From positions 1 to 30,884 of the forward strand of contig URDC01000019.1 of the NCBI GenBank assembly GCA_900546565.1: a stretch of DNA of 30,884 bases, read 5' to 3'. Below, in pieces: positions 7,382 to 15,532 of this stretch. Origin of the DNA: an uncultured Opitutales bacterium. Lineage in GTDB: Bacteria > Verrucomicrobiota > Verrucomicrobiia > Opitutales > Intestinicryptomonadaceae. Under the pieces are notes generated by a model. That model ran no database searches. It had not been told where the DNA came from and saw nothing but the letters and a program-made list of their open reading frames with translations. A program made the position numbers and the translations under genes. The first letter of the stretch is position 1. Each line of letters begins with the position of its first letter.

Positions 7382-9013
7382 TTATTTTGCGGTTGCGTCG
7401 AGATATACTCCCTTGTAATCGTGATAATCAAGCAGGTTGGAATCCCAATTTTTAAGCATGGGGCTTATCAGATACACTTTCGAATAAAAGTAGATGGGCA
7501 TAACGGGGGCGCGGGAGGTCATCAAAACTTCGGCGTCGCGAAGAAGTTTCAAGCGTTCGGATTTTGTCTTTGCGCGGGAAGCCCGCGACAAAAGCGCGTC
7601 GAAGTCGGCGTTCTTCCAACCGCTGTGGTTTAGCGGGTTGCCCGAAGAAAACAGGTCGAGAAAATTTTCGGGCTCGGCAAAATCTCCCACCCAGCTCGCC
7701 CTCGCGACTTCGAAATCGCGGGCGCGGCGGGCAGCCAGATACGCAGGCCATGACAGATTGTAAAGTTCCGCCTCGATGCCCAAATTTTTGCGCCACATAT
7801 TCTGCACCGCCTCGGCAATCGGCTTGTGCTGCTCGGAGACGTTGTAGGTGATTCTTATTTTCGGGAAGCCGCGCCCGTCGGGATACCCTGCCTGCGCGAG
7901 TAATTCGCGGGCGCGGCGAACGTCGCCCGACTTTTCGATTTCGTCAGAAGTGTGCATGCCGCCGCAGCCGTCGGGCACGAACGCGTATGCCTCGGACTGC
8001 CCCGAACGCAGGACGCTGTCGATAATCGCGCGGCGGTCGATTGCAAGCGACAGTGCCTTGCGCACGCGCCAATCGTCGAACGGTTTCACGCGCGTGTTGA
8101 AGAGGTAATAGTAGACGCCCAGCCACGGCGCGCGCCGCAGGATTGCGGGATTTTCGCGCAGGATATTTCCGACGCGGTGCGGGCAGACGGAATCGGTTAT
8201 GTGAAGCTGCCCCGCGCGGAAAGCCCTGTCTTCGGTGTTGAGATTCGAAATCGGGAAGAACTCTATGGCGTTTAGTTTTACGGCGTCGGCATCCCTAAAA
8301 AGCGGGTTTTTCGCGACGCGGACTTTGTCGTTTATGCGCCATTTTTCGAGAACGAACGCGCCGTTCGAAACTATGTTTTCGGGTTTCGTCCAGACCGCGT
8401 TCGGGAATTTGTCCGCGCCGAATTTTTCGAGAACGCGCTGCGGAAGCGGGAAAAACACCGCGTTGTAGAGCGTCGAAACGAAATATCCGCAGGGGCGTTC
8501 GAGCTCGACTTCGAGCGTATGCGCGTCAGGAGCGCGGACGCCGAGTTTCGAGAAATCGCGTTCCTCCCCCTTTGCGATTGCCCGCGCGTTTTTTACGGGG
8601 TAGAGCATTGACGCGTATTCGGAGGCTATTGACGGGTTGAGCGCGCGCCGCCACGCAAAGACGAAATCCCGCGCGAGCACGGGTTCGCCGTCCGACCACT
8701 TGGCGCGGGAATCCAGAAAAAACGTGTAGTGCAGGCCGTCGTCGGAAATCTTCCAGCTTTTTGCGACTGCGGGCTTGGGTTCGAGCGTTTTGGGGTCGGC
8801 GCGGACGAGTCCTTCGAAGAGCGCGTTTAAAATGCGCATTTCGGAAAATCCCGTAGCCAAAGCGGGGTCGAGCGACTCGGGGTCGGCGGAATTGCCCATA
8901 AGCAGGACGCCGCGCCGCGCGGCGTCTTCCGCCTGAGTGGAATTTTTCGAGCAGGCAGACAATGCCGCGCAGAGCGCAACGCAAAAAACAAGAATCAATC
9001 CTCCGCGGAACAT
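7382..9013 (-). CDS. oppA: Peptide-binding lipoprotein, SBP family 5 (OppA type)
   Basis: Extracytoplasmic solute-binding protein of 543 residues that captures peptides for the OppBCDF importer. The first 21 residues form a lipoprotein signal with lipobox LSAC and acylated Cys21. The mature part begins with the family-5 pattern NSADPESLDPALA, followed by LFEGLV and WSDGEPVLARDFVFAWRR. The start is the ATG at 9013, which gives the proper signal peptide; upstream in-frame codons overlay oppF and were rejected. It lies 5 nt after oppF. Placement of the binding protein in the middle of the operon, after the ATPases, is less common than an oppA-first order. Confidence 0.94.
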   Translation of the reverse strand: MFRGGLILVFCVALCAALSACSKNSTQAEDAARRGVLLMGNSADPESLDPALATGFSEMRILNALFEGLVRADPKTLEPKPAVAKSWKISDDGLHYTFFLDSRAKWSDGEPVLARDFVFAWRRALNPSIASEYASMLYPVKNARAIAKGEERDFSKLGVRAPDAHTLEVELERPCGYFVSTLYNAVFFPLPQRVLEKFGADKFPNAVWTKPENIVSNGAFVLEKWRINDKVRVAKNPLFRDADAVKLNAIEFFPISNLNTEDRAFRAGQLHITDSVCPHRVGNILRENPAILRRAPWLGVYYYLFNTRVKPFDDWRVRKALSLAIDRRAIIDSVLRSGQSEAYAFVPDGCGGMHTSDEIEKSGDVRRARELLAQAGYPDGRGFPKIRITYNVSEQHKPIAEAVQNMWRKNLGIEAELYNLSWPAYLAARRARDFEVARASWVGDFAEPENFLDLFSSGNPLNHSGWKNADFDALLSRASRAKTKSERLKLLRDAEVLMTSRAPVMPIYFYSKVYLISPMLKNWDSNLLDYHDYKGVYLDATAK

Positions 9014-9018
9014 GGTCG

Positions 9019-9822
9019 CTAAAATTTCGGCACGGCATCGATGAGTCTGCGCGTGTAGGGGTGTTGGGGGTTGGCGCAGATTTGTTCGGCGTCGCCCTGC
9101 TCGACGATTTTGCCCGCGGTCATCACCAAAATTCTGTCGCTTAGGTATTCGACTACGGCGATGTCGTGGGCGACAAAAAGCATTGCTATGCCGAGTTCGG
9201 CGCGGAGCGATTCGAGCAGGTTTATAATCTGCGCCTGAACGGAAACGTCGAGCGCGCTGACGGGTTCGTCGCAAATGAGGAACTCGGGTTCGACCGCCAA
9301 CGCCCGCGCGATGCCGATGCGCTGACGCTGTCCGCCCGAAAATTCGTGCGGGTAGCGTTGCATGACGTCGGGGCTAAGCCCGACTTTTTCGAGCAGGCAG
9401 GCGGTTTTGTCGCGCCGCTGGGCGGCGGTCATTTTTTTGAAATGTATTTCGAGCGGCTCGGAAATGATTTTGAGAACGCTCATTCGCGGATTGAGCGAAT
9501 TGAACGGGTCCTGAAAAATCATTTGAATGCGCTTGCGGTATGGCAGAAATTCGCGCTCGGGCAGAGCGGTAAGCTCCGCGCCGTCGTAGCGGACGCTGCC
9601 CGAGGCAATCGGCGCGAGGCGGATAATTGCGCGCCCCGTCGTCGTCTTTCCGCTTCCGCTTTCGCCCACAAGGCCTACGATTTCGCCGCGTTTTACGCCG
9701 AACGAAACGCCGTCGACGGCGTTGAACTTGCGCTTCGACGCCCCGAACAATCCGCCGCCGAGCCCGTAGGAGACAACGAGGTTTTCGACTTCGAGCAAAT
9801 AGTTTTTATCCGAGCCAATCAT
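9019..9822 (-). CDS. oppF: Oligopeptide ABC transporter ATP-binding protein, OppF type
   Basis: Cytosolic ATPase subunit of 267 residues powering peptide import. Walker A GESGSGKT is at residues 53-60, the Q-loop is in MIFQDPFNSLNPR, the signature is FSGGQRQR, Walker B is FLICDEP, and the H-loop is in FVAHD. The OppF-like insert before Walker A (GLFGASKRKFNAVDGVSF) and NPQHPYTRRLIDAVP near the end support OppF over OppD. It is about 50 residues shorter than many OppF proteins, since it stops just after the NPxHPYT motif. The start is the ATG at 9822, overlapping oppD by 17 nt; a TTG two codons upstream is possible but less likely. Confidence 0.92.
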   Translation of the reverse strand: MIGSDKNYLLEVENLVVSYGLGGGLFGASKRKFNAVDGVSFGVKRGEIVGLVGESGSGKTTTGRAIIRLAPIASGSVRYDGAELTALPEREFLPYRKRIQMIFQDPFNSLNPRMSVLKIISEPLEIHFKKMTAAQRRDKTACLLEKVGLSPDVMQRYPHEFSGGQRQRIGIARALAVEPEFLICDEPVSALDVSVQAQIINLLESLRAELGIAMLFVAHDIAVVEYLSDRILVMTAGKIVEQGDAEQICANPQHPYTRRLIDAVPKF

Positions 9823-10633
9823 ATTCAATCGGTTTTAATTTTCGCGATTTCGCGCCCAGACGCGGCACGCAGTTTATCAACGCCTTTGTGTAGGGGTGTT
9901 GCGGGTTTTTGAGAACGTCGGCGCACTTGCCGCGCTCGACGATTTCGCCCCTGAACATCACGATTACGTTTTCGCAAAGCTCCGAAATTATGCCGAAGTT
10001 GTGCGTTATAAGCAAAAGCGACATTCCGTTTTTTTCGCGCACGGTTTTGAGCAGGTCTATAATCTGCTTTTGTATGGTGACGTCGAGCGCGGTCGTAGGC
10101 TCGTCGGCGACGAGCAGCGACGGGCGGCACGCAAGTGCCATTGCAATCATCACGCGCTGCTGCATTCCGCCCGAGAGCTCGTGCGGGTAGGCGTCGTAGC
10201 GGGCGGAAGCCTCGCGTATACCTACACTTTCAAGCGCGTTCACGACTGTCGAACGCACATCCTCGCAATCGGGGAAGTGGAGTTTGACTGCCTCGGCAAT
10301 TTGGTAGCCAACGGTGAAAACGGGGTTAAGCGATGTCGACGGTTCCTGAAAAATATAGGCGATTTCGCGCCCGCGGATTTTGCGCAGTTGCGCGTTGTCC
10401 ATTGTGTTGATGTCGCGCCCGCGGTAGAGGATTTCGCCGCGGACTTCGCAAACGGGCGGCGGCGGCAGCAGGCGCGTGAGGCTCATTGCCGAAACGGTTT
10501 TTCCGCTTCCACTTTCTCCCACAATTGCAACCGATTCGTTCGCGCCTATTGAAAAATCCGCGCCCTTGACCGCCTCGGTTTTACCGAAGTTAATGCGCAG
10601 TCCTTTGACTTCGACAAGTTTTTGACTGACCAT
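9806..10633 (-). CDS. oppD: Oligopeptide ABC transporter ATP-binding protein, OppD type
   Basis: Cytosolic ATPase subunit of 275 residues. Walker A GESGSGKT is at 39-46, the signature is LSGGMQQRV, Walker B is LLVADEPTTALDV, and the H-loop is LLITHN. IFQEPSTSLNPVFTVG is typical of OppD/DppD. It ends soon after NPQHPYTKALINCVP and so lacks most of the roughly 50-residue C-terminal extension of longer OppD proteins. The start is the ATG at 10633, 16 nt after the RsbW-like gene, which places the transporter in the same transcript as the signalling pair upstream. Confidence 0.92.
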   Translation of the reverse strand: MVSQKLVEVKGLRINFGKTEAVKGADFSIGANESVAIVGESGSGKTVSAMSLTRLLPPPPVCEVRGEILYRGRDINTMDNAQLRKIRGREIAYIFQEPSTSLNPVFTVGYQIAEAVKLHFPDCEDVRSTVVNALESVGIREASARYDAYPHELSGGMQQRVMIAMALACRPSLLVADEPTTALDVTIQKQIIDLLKTVREKNGMSLLLITHNFGIISELCENVIVMFRGEIVERGKCADVLKNPQHPYTKALINCVPRLGAKSRKLKPIEYDWLG

Positions 10634-10649
10634 TTTCCGATTCCGCCTT

Positions 10650-11054
10650 CTAAATTTTTTTGGTAAGCGTTATGACGTTACGCCCGCCGACATATTCGTA
10701 CTTGTAAGAATCGACATTTTTTTTGACGAAGAAAACCCCCAATCCGCCTACGCCGCGCTCTTCGATACCGAGGTCGGTGTCGGGCTCGGGCGCGTCTGCA
10801 AAGGGATTGAACTTCGGCGCGGTGTCGGAAACGGTCATCGTTATAGCGTGGCCGTCCGTCGAAAGGCCGAACTCGACACGCTTTGACGCGTCGGACTTGT
10901 AGCCGTGTTTTGCCGCGTTCGCGAAAAGCTCCTCCGCCGACAGATTCAGCGCGAACGCCGCCTGCGGCGCGCCCGCCGAAGCGCAGAATGCGTCGATGTC
11001 GGCGGCTATTTCGCCGAGTGAATTCAAGTCTGCCGAATAAGATTTTTTCATCAT
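10650..11054 (-). CDS. RsbW-like ATP-binding anti-sigma/regulatory kinase
   Basis: Small GHKL ATPase of 134 residues, the usual length of RsbW/SpoIIAB-type proteins. Visible boxes are the N-box E42..N46 in SAEELFANAAKHGY, the G1 box D77 in VSDTAPKFNP, and the glycine-rich G2 loop GVGGLGVFFVKK at 101-112. Such proteins usually phosphorylate a STAS anti-anti-sigma factor and bind a sigma factor or other target. The ATG at 11054 overlaps the stop of the upstream phosphatase by 4 nt (ATGA); a GTG 6 codons earlier is less likely. No STAS protein or sigma factor is encoded nearby, so its partners lie elsewhere. The family call is solid; the target is unknown. Confidence 0.88.
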   Translation of the reverse strand: MMKKSYSADLNSLGEIAADIDAFCASAGAPQAAFALNLSAEELFANAAKHGYKSDASKRVEFGLSTDGHAITMTVSDTAPKFNPFADAPEPDTDLGIEERGVGGLGVFFVKKNVDSYKYEYVGGRNVITLTKKI

Positions 11055-12253
11055 TTGAAAATTATGCGGCACATCGAGTAGTCGTCCTCGAAGCGTTCCG
11101 AATTTTGAATTTGTGCCGCCTGCGCAAACAGGTTTTCGAGCACGTCGCCGCCGCGTTTTTGGCTGTCGGCAAGCCGCGCCTCGAACTCGTCAAAGCCGAG
11201 CGTGCGTCCGTCTTGGGCGCGGCGCAGCTCGTATACGCCGTCGCTAAAAATGTAAAGCCCCGCCCCGCGCGGAACATCGACGGTTTTTTCGGCGAACGAC
11301 ATATCGGGCATTGCCCCGACAATCATCCCGCCCGTCGAGAGACGTTCGAATTTTCCGCCGCCGCAGTCGAGCAGCGCGGGCGGGTGCCCGCCGGAAGCGA
11401 ACGAGAGTTTGCGCGTTTTCGGATTGTAGACGCCGAACCACAACGTAAAATACATATTGTTCTGCTTCTCCATATCGAAAGCGTTGTTCAACGCCGCCAA
11501 CACCTGCGACGGCCGCGTAAAATCGACGTCGGGCAGACTTTGCGAGCGCAGCACGTTCATCACTGACACGGATAACAACGCAGCCCCCACTCCGTGGCCG
11601 CAAACGTCCAAAAGAAACATCGAAAAGTTGTCCTCGCCGACGCGCTCGTAGCCGAAGCAGTCGCCGCCGAGCTGAGTTGACGTTCTGAAAATCCAGTCGG
11701 TCTTCAAAATTTCGTTGTCGATTTTCGCGGGCAGCAGGCTTTTGACGTAGGCGTCGGCCTGCTCCAACTCGCTGCGAAGCAGATTCTGGCTTTCCTGCAA
11801 ACGCGCCATTGCGATGTTGCGCTCGCAAAAATTGATGTAGGCCTTCGAGTGGTAGCGGATTCGCGCAATGACTTCAAGCTTGTCGGGCAGCTTCACCATA
11901 TAGTCGTTCGCGCCGTTTTCAAATGCCTTGTATTTTGTGGAAGGCTCTTCCTTCGACGAAAGCACAATCAGCGGAATGTCGCGCGTGGCAGGGTTTGCCC
12001 TGAAATATTTTGCGAGGGTCAGCCCGTCAACATCGGGCATAACCAAGTCCTGCAAGACGACGGTCGGCTTTACCTGCGCCGCGGTTTTTAGGGCTTCGAG
12101 GGGATTTTGGCAGTAGAAGAAATCGATGTCGCGCTCGCCATCGAGCATACGCCGAACGGCTTCGGCGATAATCGGCTGGTCATCTACAAGCAGCACCCTT
12201 ATGCGCCCGTCCGAAACCGCGCCGCCTTCGAGCATATCCCCATTGTTAATCAT
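11051..12253 (-). CDS. Response regulator with SpoIIE/PP2C phosphatase output (RsbU-like)
   Basis: Cytosolic two-domain signalling protein of 400 residues. The receiver domain occupies about residues 17-135, with acidic pair D24/D25, phosphoacceptor D69 in LQDLVMPD, S99/S100 and K121. A helical linker (about 140-180) leads to a PP2C-type phosphatase: GGDCFGY with D198, LLDVCGHGVGAAL with D216, SGGHPPALL, FSDGVYELR near 335 and DDYS near 391. Proteins of this layout dephosphorylate STAS anti-anti-sigma factors when the receiver is phosphorylated. It is the first gene of the eight-gene operon and is coupled to the RsbW-like gene by a 4-nt overlap. No cognate histidine kinase is in the window. 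The start is the ATG at 12253; another ATG six codons in is possible. Confidence 0.92.
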   Translation of the reverse strand: MINNGDMLEGGAVSDGRIRVLLVDDQPIIAEAVRRMLDGERDIDFFYCQNPLEALKTAAQVKPTVVLQDLVMPDVDGLTLAKYFRANPATRDIPLIVLSSKEEPSTKYKAFENGANDYMVKLPDKLEVIARIRYHSKAYINFCERNIAMARLQESQNLLRSELEQADAYVKSLLPAKIDNEILKTDWIFRTSTQLGGDCFGYERVGEDNFSMFLLDVCGHGVGAALLSVSVMNVLRSQSLPDVDFTRPSQVLAALNNAFDMEKQNNMYFTLWFGVYNPKTRKLSFASGGHPPALLDCGGGKFERLSTGGMIVGAMPDMSFAEKTVDVPRGAGLYIFSDGVYELRRAQDGRTLGFDEFEARLADSQKRGGDVLENLFAQAAQIQNSERFEDDYSMCRIIFK

Positions 12254-12372
12254 ACTTTAAACTATTAAGACTTTTACGCGCAAACGCAACAATAAACCCC
12301 GCCGCGAATGCCGACTTTTTCGGGGGTTGAGCCGCCTCGGCAAAAATATTGGCGCAAAATCGCAAAAAAAGC

Positions 12373-12403
12373 TTGCAATGACGCCCGTGTTTTGCTCTAT
12401 ATG
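12373..12403 (+). promoter_or_regulatory. Candidate promoter of the initiator tRNA
   Basis: TTGCAA (12373-12378) and TATATG (12398-12403) resemble -35 and -10 boxes with a 19-nt spacer; CTATAT one base earlier gives 18 nt. The start point would fall at about 12410, a few nt before the tRNA. By-eye match. Confidence 0.45.
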
Positions 12404-12415
12404 TGAGGACAATAT

Positions 12416-12492
<77 letters not shown>

Positions 12493-12501
12493 ATTTGAAA
12501 A

Positions 12502-12531
12502 GCGCGACGTTTTTTAACGCCGCGTTTTTTT
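12502..12531 (+). terminator. Rho-independent terminator after the tRNA
   Basis: Stem CGCGACGTT (12503-12511) pairs with AACGCCGCG (12516-12524) with one A-C mismatch and a TTTT loop, followed by seven T (12525-12531). It begins 10 nt after the tRNA CCA. Confidence 0.88.
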
Positions 12532-12628
12532 GTGCCCGCGTTTGACGCCGCCAGAGCTGTGCGAACTCTTGCGTGCGTGTTGTGTATGCGGAAGAAAATA
12601 AGTCGGCTTGCACGAAGCGGAGTTCCCT

Positions 12629-12651
12629 GCGCGGACGCGACGAGTCCGCGC
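12629..12651. other. 8-bp perfect hairpin in the tRNA/exonuclease gap
   Basis: GCGCGGAC (12629-12636) and GTCCGCGC (12644-12651) form a GC-rich stem with a 7-nt loop. It lies just downstream of the leftward exonuclease gene. No T-run follows on either strand, so it may be an mRNA 3'-end stabiliser and not an intrinsic terminator. Confidence 0.5.
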
Positions 12652-12666
12652 AAAGCGAATCCGCGT

Positions 12667-13755
12667 CTACACGGGCAAGAGCGACAGAAGCCGCGCCTCG
12701 GAAATCACGGGAATGCGCGCCTTTTTTGCGACATACGCGGCGTCGGGATAGGCGTCGTTCAAACTCGGGTCGCGTTTCGCCCCGACGACTACGAACGACG
12801 GATACTGCTCGATGTCGCGCACGACCGACGCGCCGCAGCGCAGAAGCACGCTTTCGACTTGCGGGTTTGTCATATTCGTAAACCGCCCGCAGACCAAAAA
12901 CGACTTCGAAAAATCTACGGGTGTTGAGTTGTCGAAAAACGAATCGACCGACGCGCCGCCCGCGTTGTTGCCCGACTTGCGCAGCCCCGAAGCCGCGCCG
13001 CCGTTTAGCCTGTCGATGGCAGCCGAAAGATTCGCAGTTCCAATCCGATTAGGGAAGCCCACGGTTGCGCCCGTGTTGCCGAAAACGCTACGCGGTTTGG
13101 TAAAACTGCTGCGGCGCGTTTCGAAGGGGTAGCCCGAATTTTCGCAATCGAAAGGCTCGGCAGACGGACGTTTCAAACTTCCGCGGGATTTGAAAGAACC
13201 GCCGAATTTGCCCGCGTCCGCCGACGCAGTGCCGCAAAATTCGCGCCTGAATTCCGACACGTCGAATTCGCGGTCGAGCCTGTAAAAAATGCGCGCGCAC
13301 GCGATTGCGTCGGCGAGCGCGTTGTGGTGGTTGAAAGACGGCAGTTCGAAATGCCGCGCTACGGCGTCGAGCTTGTTGCTGGGAAGCCCAAGATTGCGCC
13401 TGCTAATGCACAACGTGCAAAAGTATGCGAAGTTCGGGCAATTCAATCCGTAAAGCGAGACCGTCTGTTTTAGGCACGAAATGTCGAACGCCGCATTATG
13501 GGCAACGACGACATCGCCGAAAAGCCCCGAAATTTCGTCCCAATACTGGGCGAAGGTGGGCTTGTCGCGCACGTCGGCGGCGGTTATTCCGTGGATTTTC
13601 GTGTTCCAATAAAGAAACGGCGCGCACGGATTTATAAGTTGGTGGATTTTCGAGACGATTTTCCCGCGCTCTACACGCACAACCCCGACGGAACAAATCG
13701 ACGTTCTGTCGGAATTTGCAGTTTCGAAATCGAGCGCGGTAAAGCATTCGGGCAT
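12667..13755 (-). CDS. DEDDh 3'-5' exonuclease with C-terminal BRCT domain
   Basis: Protein of 362 residues. Residues 1-170 form an epsilon-type exonuclease: D9 and E11 in LDFETAN, AHNAAFD with D91, and HNALAD with H144/D149, all of the DEDDh catalytic set. Residues of about 175-280 are a Ser/Gly/Asn-rich, probably disordered linker. Residues of about 285-362 resemble a BRCT domain (FLVCGRFTNMT, then SFVVVGAKRDP and ISEARLLSLL). This layout is known in stand-alone exonucleases thought to act in DNA repair or proofreading; a specific role cannot be assigned. The start is the ATG at 13755. It is the last gene of the trxB operon, 34 nt after galM. Confidence 0.87.
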   Translation of the reverse strand: MPECFTALDFETANSDRTSICSVGVVRVERGKIVSKIHQLINPCAPFLYWNTKIHGITAADVRDKPTFAQYWDEISGLFGDVVVAHNAAFDISCLKQTVSLYGLNCPNFAYFCTLCISRRNLGLPSNKLDAVARHFELPSFNHHNALADAIACARIFYRLDREFDVSEFRREFCGTASADAGKFGGSFKSRGSLKRPSAEPFDCENSGYPFETRRSSFTKPRSVFGNTGATVGFPNRIGTANLSAAIDRLNGGAASGLRKSGNNAGGASVDSFFDNSTPVDFSKSFLVCGRFTNMTNPQVESVLLRCGASVVRDIEQYPSFVVVGAKRDPSLNDAYPDAAYVAKKARIPVISEARLLSLLPV

Positions 13756-13789
13756 ATCGCCGCAAAAATCGGGAATTTAAATCAAACGC

Positions 13790-14908
13790 CTACTGGACGG
13801 AGAATTTGAAAACCGTCGTGGTGTCGTATTTTTCGTTGGGGCGCAAAACCGTGGAGGGGAAATCCTCGTTGTTGGGCGAGTCGGGGAAGTGCTGGGTTTC
13901 GAAGCACATTCCGTAGCGGTAGCGGTAGATTTTGCCGTTTTTGCCGACCTGATTTTTCAGGAAGTTGCCCGAATAGAATTGAACCCCCGGCTCTTCGGTG
14001 AAGATTTCGAGCTGGCGGCCGCTGATTGGCTCGTAGACGCGGACTGCGAATGTCATCTTCGACGCGCCGTCCTTGTTGAGAACCCAGTTGTGGTCGTAGC
14101 CGCCCGCACGGCGCAGCTGCCTGATGTCGGTTTCGATGCGCGAGCCGACCGTCTTGGGCTTCCTGAAATCGAACGGCGTTCCCTCCACATCGTCGAGCGA
14201 ACCCGTGGGAATGAGCTCGGAATCAATCGGCGTGTATTTGTCGGCGTTTATAGTGACTTCGTGGTTGAGAATGTTGCCGTTGCCCGCGCCGAAGAGGTTG
14301 AAATACGAATGCTGCGTGAGATTGCAGACAGTCGGCTTGTCGGTCGTCGCCTTGTAGTTGACGACAAGCTCGTTTTTGTTGTTGAGCGTGTAGGTGACCT
14401 CGGTATTCAAATTTCCGGGAAAGCCGCCGTCGCCGTCGGGCGAGAGCAGCGAAAGCGTGAGGACTGCGGCGTCGCGCGTGGTGGACGCCTTTGCGCGCCA
14501 CACTTTTTTGTCGAAGCCGATGTGGCCGCCGTGGAGGGTGTTTCTGCCGTTGTTTCTAAGCAGGTTGTATTCCTTTCCGTCGAGCGTGAATTTGGCGTCG
14601 CCGATTCGGTTGCCGTATCTGCCTACAACCGCGCCGAAGTAGTCGCTGAACTGCTCGTAGTCCGAAATTGTTTCAAGCCCCAAAACGACGTCGTCGAGCT
14701 TGCCGTTGCGGTCGGGGACGATGATGCTTGTAATCACCGCGCCGTAGTTTGTGATTTTAACAACCATTCCGTTTTTGTTTTGAAGCGTAAAGAGTTCGAG
14801 TTCTTCCCCCCCCTTTGTCTTGCCCCATTTTTCGGAACTGACCGACTGCGCCGAAACCGAGCCCGCAAACGCGGCGATAGCCGCAATTAAACACAGGTAT
14901 TTTTTCAT
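13790..14908 (-). CDS. galM: Aldose 1-epimerase (galactose mutarotase), exported
   Basis: Interconverts alpha and beta anomers of galactose and related sugars. Of 372 residues, the first 20 or so are a signal peptide (MKKYLCLIAAIAAFAGSVSA), pointing to periplasmic or outer-surface action. Family motifs: GAVITSIIVPD, RYGNRIGDAKF, LHGGHIGFDKKVW, the catalytic-acid histidine in LTQHSYFNL, and the catalytic glutamate region CFETQHFPDSPN near the end. The start is the ATG at 14908, 15 nt after rdgB. An exported sugar enzyme is an odd partner for the RNA/nucleotide housekeeping genes around it; co-transcription is suggested only by spacing. Exported GalM forms are common in polysaccharide-using gut bacteria. 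Confidence 0.93.
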   Translation of the reverse strand: MKKYLCLIAAIAAFAGSVSAQSVSSEKWGKTKGGEELELFTLQNKNGMVVKITNYGAVITSIIVPDRNGKLDDVVLGLETISDYEQFSDYFGAVVGRYGNRIGDAKFTLDGKEYNLLRNNGRNTLHGGHIGFDKKVWRAKASTTRDAAVLTLSLLSPDGDGGFPGNLNTEVTYTLNNKNELVVNYKATTDKPTVCNLTQHSYFNLFGAGNGNILNHEVTINADKYTPIDSELIPTGSLDDVEGTPFDFRKPKTVGSRIETDIRQLRRAGGYDHNWVLNKDGASKMTFAVRVYEPISGRQLEIFTEEPGVQFYSGNFLKNQVGKNGKIYRYRYGMCFETQHFPDSPNNEDFPSTVLRPNEKYDTTTVFKFSVQ

Positions 14909-14923
14909 ATTTTCAATCTTTCG

Positions 14924-15532
14924 TTATTGTTGTTGTTTTATTAAAAAGTCCGCAAGCTGCCCGAACGCCGCGCCGCGGTGGCTGACGGCGTTTTTCTCTT
15001 CGGGCGAAAGTTCGGCGGTCGTTTTGCCGAAGCGCGGCACGTAGAAAAGCGGGTCGTAGCCGAAGCCTCCCGCGCCTTTTTCGCCGCGGTTGATGAAGCC
15101 CTCGATTGTTCCCGTCCAGTTGAATTCGCGCCCGTCGGGGCAAATCAGCGCGATGTCGCAGACGAACCGCGCCGAGCGTTTTTCGTCGGGGACGTTTTCA
15201 AGCTCGCGCAAAAGTTTTTTGTTGTTTTCGTTGTCGGCGTCCGAACCGTGAACGCCCGCATACCGCGCCGAAAAAATCCCGGGAGCTCCGCCGAGCGCGT
15301 CGACGACAATTCCGCTGTCGTCCGCCATAACATAGGCGTTGCCGACAAGCTTTTTAAGCGCGCGCGCCTTGATGAAGGCGTTTTCGCGGAAAGTCGTTCC
15401 CGTCTCTTCTGGCGGGACAAACCCGCAAACGTCGTCCGCGCCGAAAACTTCGGCGTCGACGCCCGCGGCGGCAAACATCTGCGCGAACTCGGCGATTTTG
15501 TGTTTGTTGGAAGTTGCTATGTAAATTTTCAT
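14924..15532 (-). CDS. rdgB: dITP/XTP pyrophosphatase (non-canonical purine NTPase)
   Basis: Hydrolyses dITP, dXTP and similar deaminated purine nucleotides to monophosphates, keeping them out of DNA. With 202 residues it has the usual RdgB/HAM1 length. Motifs: substrate loop ATSNKHKIAEF at the N-terminus, GTTFRENAFIKARAL, the catalytic stretch MADDSGIVVDALGGAPGIFS, GFGYDPLFYVP and SHRGAAF. The start is the ATG at 15532, overlapping the upstream gene's stop by 4 nt (ATGA); a longer in-frame extension overlays that gene and was rejected. Confidence 0.95.
   Translation of the reverse strand: MKIYIATSNKHKIAEFAQMFAAAGVDAEVFGADDVCGFVPPEETGTTFRENAFIKARALKKLVGNAYVMADDSGIVVDALGGAPGIFSARYAGVHGSDADNENNKKLLRELENVPDEKRSARFVCDIALICPDGREFNWTGTIEGFINRGEKGAGGFGYDPLFYVPRFGKTTAELSPEEKNAVSHRGAAFGQLADFLIKQQQ

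Noticed and set aside
9014..9274. N-terminal extension of OppA
   Set aside because: It would put 87 Arg-rich residues before a textbook lipoprotein signal and would overlap oppF.
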